16,051 nt of DNA from positions 13,212-29,262 of the forward strand of contig QKYT01000715.1 of the NCBI GenBank assembly GCA_003550305.1. Direction: 5' to 3'. A model generated the notes under the pieces. That model made no database searches. It was given only the letters and a program-made list of their open reading frames with translations, and had not been told where the DNA came from. This DNA comes from Glomus cerebriforme (Eukaryota; Glomeromycota; Glomeromycetes; Glomerales; Glomeraceae). Below, one piece after another: positions 9,697 to 16,051 of the stretch (position 1 is its first letter; every line of letters starts with the position of its first letter). Made by a program: the position numbers and the translations under genes.

Positions 9697-12600
9697 ATGA
9701 CAGAAAATCAATTAGATATTAATAATGTTTTATCTTTTAATTATTCGGAAATCAATACTGACGCCTCTAAGAAGATACCCCATACTGATTCTAACCCAAC
9801 TCCTGATTTCACTCACAACACTACCAACAAATATAAGAAAAAGCGGAAAAATCCTAACAATTCACGTTCATATTACTCGAAATCCAACATACGTTCATCA
9901 ATAGAAACTGCTAAAAGCAATAATACATTACAAGATCATTATTCATTTCAGCACATAACAGTTGGATCTCTTAACATTAGACAAGGTTTCGATACAAAAT
10001 TGCCAGACATTTACAATTTATTTAACATTTATGACCTTGATATTTTATGCCTAACGGAAACAGGCATTTTTAACTCAAAAAACAAATTTACCCACCCATA
10101 TTTACCCCCCAAAAACCACAACACACAATCCCATACCATACATGCAATACATGACGGTAATGGCACTACCAAAGGCAGTGGTGTCACCATATTAATCAAA
10201 GACTTCCTATATTCTCATATTTCCAAAATTTCTACCTACAAAGGACGACTTCTAACCATAGATTTATTTTTCAAACATAAACAAATCCTTAGAATTATTA
10301 GTGTCTATTTACCAGCAAGTGATACACCGTTCTACCAACCATTAATAAAAGATTGCACCAAACACCTGAACAAGCTTTTAACTACTAACAATAATTACAA
10401 TTACATTATCCTAGGAGATTTCAATTATAATTCAGACAAACAAAAATCTTCTTCAAATTCTTATTCAAAACCACAAAAACAAGAATTTTTTTCATTAATC
10501 AAATCAAAAAATTTATTAGACATACAAAAACATTTACTACCTACACCGGCCCACACTTATTTTAAACCCAATGACTCTGGTTCATCACGAATTGATTATA
10601 TTTTTTCGTGTTCGCCTATTTCGAATCAGATCATAGATACCGTAAATCTTCCTCCTACTACCCACCTTATTTCGACGGATCATTCCCTTCTTACTATAAC
10701 TATAGATAACAATTATTTTAACTTTACAAATTGCCTAAATCACTCAAAGAATATTATCAAAGAACCCTTTATAGATTACAAATCATTAAATTCAAACGAT
10801 TGGAAAAATTACAAAGACACATGTAAACACATTATTACTACGAATTGGCAACTATACCTTCAGAACCCACAACTCGTCCTCGATACACAATTCAAAGTTA
10901 ATAGATACTATAACGATCTAGAATTTATTATTGCTAATGCTAAGCAAAATGGTCTCCCTCTCACGACCCCGAAAACAATGAATAATTACAAATATCCTTT
11001 TAATATTCGCTTTCTCAATAATAGAATAATTGAATTATCAATTGCGGTAAAACATTTTAACAAAAAATATTTAGTCAATACTTTTAATACTAACTTAATT
11101 ACAGAAATCAACCCCCTAACATGGCTATCTACGTGGTTTCCAGGATGGCCCAAAATACATAGGATTCTCACTACCCTTCATACAACGTACAAAGATTTAC
11201 CGATTCTCAAATGGAACCAAAAAATAACCACGGATAATTTTTACTCTACTAAAATCCAACTCAAATCATATATTAACACAATCAAAATACTTAGAAACAA
11301 ACTAATAACAGATCACGAAAAATCTCAAATTGACTTTTATATCACACGTCGTATTAATGACCTAACTGACAATCAACGAAGATTAATTAATTCTTTACTA
11401 AATAGGAAACCCAAATCCATCATTTTAGATCGTATTCAATACTCTAACGATAATAACGAAACTTTTTTTTCCAAAGACCCTTCAATTATTGAACGGGAAG
11501 CTATTAATCATTATCAAAATTTAGGTTCTTCGATCCTACACCCTCAACAATTTACCTCAATTAATGATATACCCGAAAAATGGCAACCGATATATACGCC
11601 ATCTACTTCAATCAAAGACTCCTGGTATGAAAACATTTTAAACGAGATAGATGAAAATGAATTCTACGATATTTTACGTTCCTGCCCTAACAACAAAGCC
11701 GCAGGAAAATCTACAACCCGTTATGAAGATATCAAAAACGCAGACCACTCGCTACACGTCCTAATTATTTATTTTTACAATCAATTACTTAAATTTCAAA
11801 TATATCCTACGGCTTGGTCACATGCATTACTTTTCCCCATTCCCAAACCTAAAGCCTTTAATGGCCTACTCACTAACACACGCCCTATTATCTTATTAGA
11901 AATTTTAAGAAAAATTTTCGTAAAAATCCTTTCCACCAGATTGAACAAAATTTTATCATTCAATTTTATACTACAACCAAATAACAGAGCCGGTTTATTA
12001 GGTCAATCCACCTTCGAGCCGATTCATACCATTAATCACATTATAGAACAATGTCAACTTCAAAAACTCCCATTATGGATTGGCATCCAAGATCTCAGCA
12101 AAGCATATGATCGAGTGAATATTTCACTTTTAAATCTAGCTTTACAAAGAATCAAACTCCCCTTACCCTTCATCAAACTCATTATAGCACTTTTCACTAA
12201 TAGATCCAATGAGATCATTCTACCCAATTCACTCTCCTCCCCATATACAGTACTACACGGGATAGACCAAGGAGAGGTCATCTCACCGTTATTATGGATT
12301 ATATACTATGATCCTATGTTCGCATACATTAATAATGTTCTTACTTCAAATTTTTGTATTCCTGTCAACAAAATTCGCGACATACATTCTCCCGAATCAG
12401 ACCAACACATTACCATTAACACCAAAGTGGTGGGCTATCTAGATGATACCACATGGTTTGCTCACTCACTGACACAATTAGAAGAATACCTTAACATTTC
12501 GTTAGAATTTTACAAATTTGCTAATATTCAAATTAATATTGACAAATATGAAATTATTACAAACCAACGTAAATCCCAAAACAAACAAATCTCTCTCACC

Positions 12601-15600
12601 CTTAATAATCAAACCATTCAAATATTAACTGCCTCCTATTCACAAGGCAAAAGAATTTTAGGTGTTTATTTCAACGCTAACAACAAACCCATGTTCACGA
12701 TCAAAAAAATCTGTCAAATTATCAACGAATTTTGCTTTTCCTTACGTCGCAAAGCGCTTATTCATCAACACATTAGTTATTTAACTAATACTGTACTCAT
12801 TCCGAGAATTGAATACATATGTCAAACTACGGTTCTTTCAACTGCACAATGTGAACAACTTATGGCTCCGATTAGAAAACTTTTCAAGAATACTCTATCC
12901 TTACCTCTTTCCATTAATAATAATGTTATTTCCACACATTTGTTTCCCTCCATTAACAATCTAATTAATAACCAACTTCAATTACATCTATCAAATGTTA
13001 ATTACCTTCTAAACGCCCCTGCTTTATGTACTATTACTTTACAGAAGATAATCGAAACTCAATATTTTTTCTGGTTACCTTACTTTCCAGATCACATTTT
13101 TTTGTCTAAATCCAAATTACCCATAACGTATTCTTCGTATTTAACGAAATGCGCTTCTTTATTTGCTAAATATCATATTTCAATTCATTCCAATTTTGAT
13201 TCAAATGTTAGAGGAGGTAATACTCCGATTACAATTTATTATTCTGATTATACCCTCGCAGATATTTCCTCACTTCGGAAAAAACGCATATTATTCATGG
13301 ATCAAACATCCAGTATCGACGGAGTTTATATACGTGATTACCATGATGTAAACGCAATTAATTTCCAAGGTTTAACACCTAATTGGTACAAGAAACTCGC
13401 GGAGGAATGTAGTTATGGTCCTAATCATAAATTATATACTCCCCTATCTATTCCTGTTGTTTCACACCTTCGTAACTCTACTATTCCTAATGATTCTTCT
13501 TCGTTTTATTACCGTCCCAAACGTCATATATGGGTTATTTACTGGGACGCGCACATTAATAACATACATCTAGGCAAAATTATTGAAATTAAAAATCACT
13601 CTTATGGCATCCCCACAGCGTTTATTGAACATTGGCATTATTCACCTTTGAACACTGACATTATTAATAACTCACCAAAACAACAAGTTCCTTTTTTCAC
13701 ACCATGTTCCAATTGTTGCCTTCATACGTATTTTCATAGAGATATTAGACCAAAATGTGTTATTGAAATCCCATTACATACCCTTTTTAGAATTAATATT
13801 AGAGACAAGAATTACCGCCCATTTGCTTCATTACGTATCCCTTACTCCAAATATATTATTACAAAAGAACCTTTTCATACTTTACGTGTTTTCGCGTATA
13901 ACTTTTATTCCCAATTATCCTCACGTGACAATATTAGTCTTTTAACCGATAATTCACCTAATAATTTTTCTTCGAATCATAATATTATTACTCAGATTCC
14001 TTCTACTTTTTCTTCAACTGTTGATCCATTAATTTCTGACATTTTTATCGGTTGTTCAGTTACCCTTTTTAAATTATCAGAACTAAAAATTTTGAATTCT
14101 CCATTTAATAACTTTAATTTCTTTACCGATGGTTCGGTCCAAGCTCTCACTAAACAAAATTGTCGTATAGGTTTCGGTTGGATCGAAACTCTCGCCCATG
14201 ACACGACCATTAATTTTTCTGGTCACACCACACATTTACCCTCGGCTACGAAAGCTGAAACCATGGCTGTTCTTACAGCACTCATCACGGTTCCTCCTAA
14301 CAGCAACGTAACAATTAATACTGATTCTGCCAACTTTATTTCCACATTTAATAATTTTATCACTCATCCCCAATCACAACGCAGAAAACTTAAAACAAAT
14401 AACTATTTGTTATGGTTCACTATTCAAAATATTATCCTTACTAACAACATCAAAGTCACTCTTGTCAAAGTTAAAGCACATTCTAACAATATTTCGAACG
14501 ACCTTGCTGATCACCAAGCCAAATTAGGCTGCTCGTTACCTGATCCAATTATAATTAACCCAAGATCTATCCCTACTTCGTTAGGTAACCTTACATGGAA
14601 CAATTTAGGATGCGTTGACAAAAATCTCCGAAAATGGGGTAAAGCCATTACGGCTGCTAAATCATTCAACAAATTCCTCGGGAATCGACAAATATCTACA
14701 GTGATCGAATTGGGTAAATTATTCCCAATTGACTTCCACGTGATGCAAGAATGGCTCAATTTTATTCCTGACAATCTCAAGGCCTCCCTCAACATTAACA
14801 AATTTCACGGCGCTAAAATTAAAGCAGCCAATTTTCACCTCCCAACCGGTTCTCAACAAAAACTTTATTATCCTCAATTATATCCTACGGACACAATTCA
14901 ATGCCCTTTATGTCACTTGGACTTGGATTCCAACCAACATTTNGGCAATTGCNCTTCTTACACGGATGAANTACAAATCATCATCAATCATCATAGATTA
15001 AAATTAATTGAACTTGTTCGTTCACAACTTTTTCCAACGCGTACAATTAATCGTATTNTTCGATCGATCAATAGTTCACCTTTTTTTAAAAAGTTCACTG
15101 TTTCCCTTTTTGAAGACCGTCATCCTGTTTACTTAATCATACATAATTTTATTCCAACTCTTTTGGTNAATATTTTTAAACAAATTTTCGGTTCTCATCG
15201 TCTTATTATTAATCCTCTTATTCATTTCGTATCTAATCTTACTAAAGATTTATACAATATTATCTGGTCCCGTAGAGNAACTGCTTTTAAAGCCTTTGAA
15301 AAATCTCTTAACATTTCAAAGATATCAAAAAAACGTTATCGCACCACGCATTCCACTTCAAATAATACTTTCACTCAATTTNATTCTATTGTTCCCTCGA
15401 CAACACGTCATAATAATTCTTTCATCAATGAAAACGCTTGGATCCTTTGGGTGTCCAGCAACTTTCTTCATTCGGGCAATTGGTTTCTCCATCGTGATTT
15501 TTATNATTTTTATTCTCTTTTAACTATGAATAATTTAGATCAATTTTATTATTTTTCTTCTCATTTTAATGTTCCTTTTATTGACTTCTCTTCCCTTCCC

Positions 15601-15618
15601 CTTAATGTAATTCAGTAG
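9697..15618 (+). CDS. LINE ORF2: APE endonuclease, reverse transcriptase, RNase H polyprotein
   Basis: This 1973-aa enzyme would carry out target-primed reverse transcription. A basic patch (KYKKKRK, 45-51) precedes the APE-type endonuclease, about 85-340: Asn93 (SLNIR), Glu121 (CLTET), Tyr204 (VYLPAS), Asp241/Asn243 (LGDFN), Asp300 (RIDYIF), Asp328-His329 (STDH). The reverse transcriptase spans about 640-1050, with PIPKP (714-718), TRPI (728-731), motif A QDLSKAYDRV (catalytic Asp799), motif B QGEVISPLLW (858-867) and active site YLDD (914-917). A W/YWD region (1279-1284) and Cys1337-Cys1340-His1343-Cys1354 follow. RNase H has Asp1478, Glu1521, Asp1543, His1595 and Asp1605, the complete set. 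A CX2CX8HX3C knuckle is at 1736-1752, and a Trp-rich C-terminus ends the protein. Typical relatives are about 900-1300 aa, so it is long. All key residues are present. Eight N bases near the 3' end leave the frame open. Confidence 0.93.
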   Translation: MTENQLDINNVLSFNYSEINTDASKKIPHTDSNPTPDFTHNTTNKYKKKRKNPNNSRSYYSKSNIRSSIETAKSNNTLQDHYSFQHITVGSLNIRQGFDTKLPDIYNLFNIYDLDILCLTETGIFNSKNKFTHPYLPPKNHNTQSHTIHAIHDGNGTTKGSGVTILIKDFLYSHISKISTYKGRLLTIDLFFKHKQILRIISVYLPASDTPFYQPLIKDCTKHLNKLLTTNNNYNYIILGDFNYNSDKQKSSSNSYSKPQKQEFFSLIKSKNLLDIQKHLLPTPAHTYFKPNDSGSSRIDYIFSCSPISNQIIDTVNLPPTTHLISTDHSLLTITIDNNYFNFTNCLNHSKNIIKEPFIDYKSLNSNDWKNYKDTCKHIITTNWQLYLQNPQLVLDTQFKVNRYYNDLEFIIANAKQNGLPLTTPKTMNNYKYPFNIRFLNNRIIELSIAVKHFNKKYLVNTFNTNLITEINPLTWLSTWFPGWPKIHRILTTLHTTYKDLPILKWNQKITTDNFYSTKIQLKSYINTIKILRNKLITDHEKSQIDFYITRRINDLTDNQRRLINSLLNRKPKSIILDRIQYSNDNNETFFSKDPSIIEREAINHYQNLGSSILHPQQFTSINDIPEKWQPIYTPSTSIKDSWYENILNEIDENEFYDILRSCPNNKAAGKSTTRYEDIKNADHSLHVLIIYFYNQLLKFQIYPTAWSHALLFPIPKPKAFNGLLTNTRPIILLEILRKIFVKILSTRLNKILSFNFILQPNNRAGLLGQSTFEPIHTINHIIEQCQLQKLPLWIGIQDLSKAYDRVNISLLNLALQRIKLPLPFIKLIIALFTNRSNEIILPNSLSSPYTVLHGIDQGEVISPLLWIIYYDPMFAYINNVLTSNFCIPVNKIRDIHSPESDQHITINTKVVGYLDDTTWFAHSLTQLEEYLNISLEFYKFANIQINIDKYEIITNQRKSQNKQISLTLNNQTIQILTASYSQGKRILGVYFNANNKPMFTIKKICQIINEFCFSLRRKALIHQHISYLTNTVLIPRIEYICQTTVLSTAQCEQLMAPIRKLFKNTLSLPLSINNNVISTHLFPSINNLINNQLQLHLSNVNYLLNAPALCTITLQKIIETQYFFWLPYFPDHIFLSKSKLPITYSSYLTKCASLFAKYHISIHSNFDSNVRGGNTPITIYYSDYTLADISSLRKKRILFMDQTSSIDGVYIRDYHDVNAINFQGLTPNWYKKLAEECSYGPNHKLYTPLSIPVVSHLRNSTIPNDSSSFYYRPKRHIWVIYWDAHINNIHLGKIIEIKNHSYGIPTAFIEHWHYSPLNTDIINNSPKQQVPFFTPCSNCCLHTYFHRDIRPKCVIEIPLHTLFRINIRDKNYRPFASLRIPYSKYIITKEPFHTLRVFAYNFYSQLSSRDNISLLTDNSPNNFSSNHNIITQIPSTFSSTVDPLISDIFIGCSVTLFKLSELKILNSPFNNFNFFTDGSVQALTKQNCRIGFGWIETLAHDTTINFSGHTTHLPSATKAETMAVLTALITVPPNSNVTINTDSANFISTFNNFITHPQSQRRKLKTNNYLLWFTIQNIILTNNIKVTLVKVKAHSNNISNDLADHQAKLGCSLPDPIIINPRSIPTSLGNLTWNNLGCVDKNLRKWGKAITAAKSFNKFLGNRQISTVIELGKLFPIDFHVMQEWLNFIPDNLKASLNINKFHGAKIKAANFHLPTGSQQKLYYPQLYPTDTIQCPLCHLDLDSNQHXGNCXSYTDEXQIIINHHRLKLIELVRSQLFPTRTINRIXRSINSSPFFKKFTVSLFEDRHPVYLIIHNFIPTLLXNIFKQIFGSHRLIINPLIHFVSNLTKDLYNIIWSRRXTAFKAFEKSLNISKISKKRYRTTHSTSNNTFTQFXSIVPSTTRHNNSFINENAWILWVSSNFLHSGNWFLHRDFYXFYSLLTMNNLDQFYYFSSHFNVPFIDFSSLPLNVIQ

Positions 15619-15804
15619 CTAATGCTTCCTCGGTTCCTTTGGCAGCCAGCAGTCAGGTGACAGTTCGCTTAGCGTCCAACAACTAGACATAGTATTAGAG
15701 TAGTAGTGATCCAGTAGTATAGTTTTTTATTCTTAATTAATTATACCGATCTCTTTTTCCTTATACTTTGCTGTACTACATTAAAAATAAAAATAAATAA
15801 AATA
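15619..15804 (+). other. Copy-2 3' UTR and A-rich repeat tail
   Basis: It shares ctagacatag (15683-15692) and ctttgctgtac (15766-15776) with copy 1, in the same order and at similar distances from the tail. The tail from 15781 is AAAAAT repeats decaying into AAAT/AAAATA. These are the parts expected to be recognised by the reverse transcriptase when it starts copying. The retained blocks in two copies with diverged proteins argue for selection on the RNA 3' end. Confidence 0.78.
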
Positions 15805-15818
15805 GATAGGAATTTTTG
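15805..15818 (+). repeat. Putative target-site duplication, third copy
   Basis: The sequence gataggaatttttg directly follows the copy-2 tail and is identical to 4120-4133. Joining the sequence left of 4120 to this repeat and its right flank gives a plausible empty site. Confidence 0.7.
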
Positions 15819-16028
15819 ATCGCATTACATTAAAATACTGACATATAAATTTTGACCGTAGAATGATCAACAAACCGATTTTTGCGAACCACCAAAAATG
15901 TAGATCAGTAGACAGAAATAAACAAAAATAATACTTGGTTTGCTGGCTAAACCGTTCAACCACAATCAGTTAAAATCATCTCAAAATTGAACTCTGATTG
16001 CAAACTTTGATTGGTTTTTGGTTCCATC
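15819..16028. other. 3' flank of the LINE pair, no gene seen
   Basis: This is AT-rich sequence with no credible coding stretch. It holds short words also found upstream of copy 1 (ccgatttttg, and aaataaacaaaaat at about 15916), but no continuous alignment by eye. Confidence 0.45.
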
Positions 16029-16051
16029 TTTTTTTTTTTTTTTTTTTTTTT
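16029..16051. repeat. T homopolymer of 23 at the window end
   Basis: The window ends in 23 consecutive T. This could be the A-rich tail of a minus-strand retroelement lying beyond the end, a simple repeat, or the point where an assembly stopped. The sequence does not decide between these. Confidence 0.8.

Larger units (their letters stand above)
7256..15804 (+). mobile_element. Apparently full-length two-ORF LINE retrotransposon (copy 2)
   Basis: A short leader, ORF1, a 41-bp spacer, ORF2, a 3' UTR and an A-rich repeat tail are all present in one orientation between direct repeats. ORF2 carries APE endonuclease, reverse transcriptase and RNase H, the order seen in I-group and Tad-group LINEs. 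Both frames are open with no stop or frameshift, so the element is recent or possibly active. At about 8.5 kb it is long for this class, mainly because ORF2 is very large. I did not recognise a named family. Plus-strand composition across the element is rich in A and C and poor in G. Confidence 0.9.

Noticed and set aside
14511..14801. Minus-strand open frame inside ORF2 (and several others within the LINEs)
   Set aside because: Antisense shadows of strongly supported ORFs; they carry no domain and follow the composition of the sense frame.
15875..15929. Words ccgatttttg and aaataaacaaaaat shared with 3808-3851, hinting at a larger repeat around the LINE pair
   Set aside because: Spacing differs and the sequence between does not align by eye; low-complexity words are expected to recur.

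Overview
The window looks like nuclear DNA from an AT-rich eukaryote. The best guess is a glomeromycotan (arbuscular mycorrhizal) fungus of the Rhizophagus type. That rests on base composition and on the style of the reverse transcriptase: the motif-B block GIDQGEVISPLLW, the YLDDT active site, and the long C-terminal extension resemble reverse transcriptases that are abundant in that lineage. The assignment is by recognition, not by a search. There are no bacterial-type operons, tRNAs, rRNAs or CRISPR arrays.

Layout. Bases 1-4119 are AT-rich with no intact gene. They hold a short G-rich tandem repeat (173-206), a probable decayed spliced gene on the minus strand (1267-2051), a second exon-like minus-strand stretch (3024-3283) and a nested inverted repeat resembling a small DNA-transposon remnant (3573-3663). 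Bases 4120-15818 are two non-LTR (LINE) retrotransposons in the same orientation, head to tail. Copy 1 (about 4134-7242) is 5'-truncated and keeps only the region after the reverse-transcriptase core. Copy 2 (about 7256-15804) looks full length, with a short 5' leader, ORF1 (776 aa), a 41-bp spacer, ORF2 (1973 aa), a 3' UTR and an A-rich (AAAAAT)n tail. A 13-14 bp sequence, (g)ataggaatttttg, occurs three times: before copy 1, between the copies and after copy 2. This is what successive insertions into one target, each duplicating it, would leave. Bases 15819-16051 are flank ending in a run of 23 T.

How the genes work together. ORF1 is a gag-like RNA-binding protein with two RRM-like folds, a CCHC knuckle and a coiled coil; it would package the element RNA. 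ORF2 supplies an APE-type endonuclease that nicks the target, a reverse transcriptase that copies the RNA from its 3' tail, an RNase H that removes the template, and zinc-binding regions. Both ORFs of copy 2 are open, so it may be recent or competent for movement. The most interesting points are the three-fold target repeat shared by two diverged copies, a conserved W/YWD plus Cys-His domain inserted between RT and RNase H, the unusual size of ORF2, and a TAATG stop-start pentamer at the ORF2 start that lies in the ORF1 frame.
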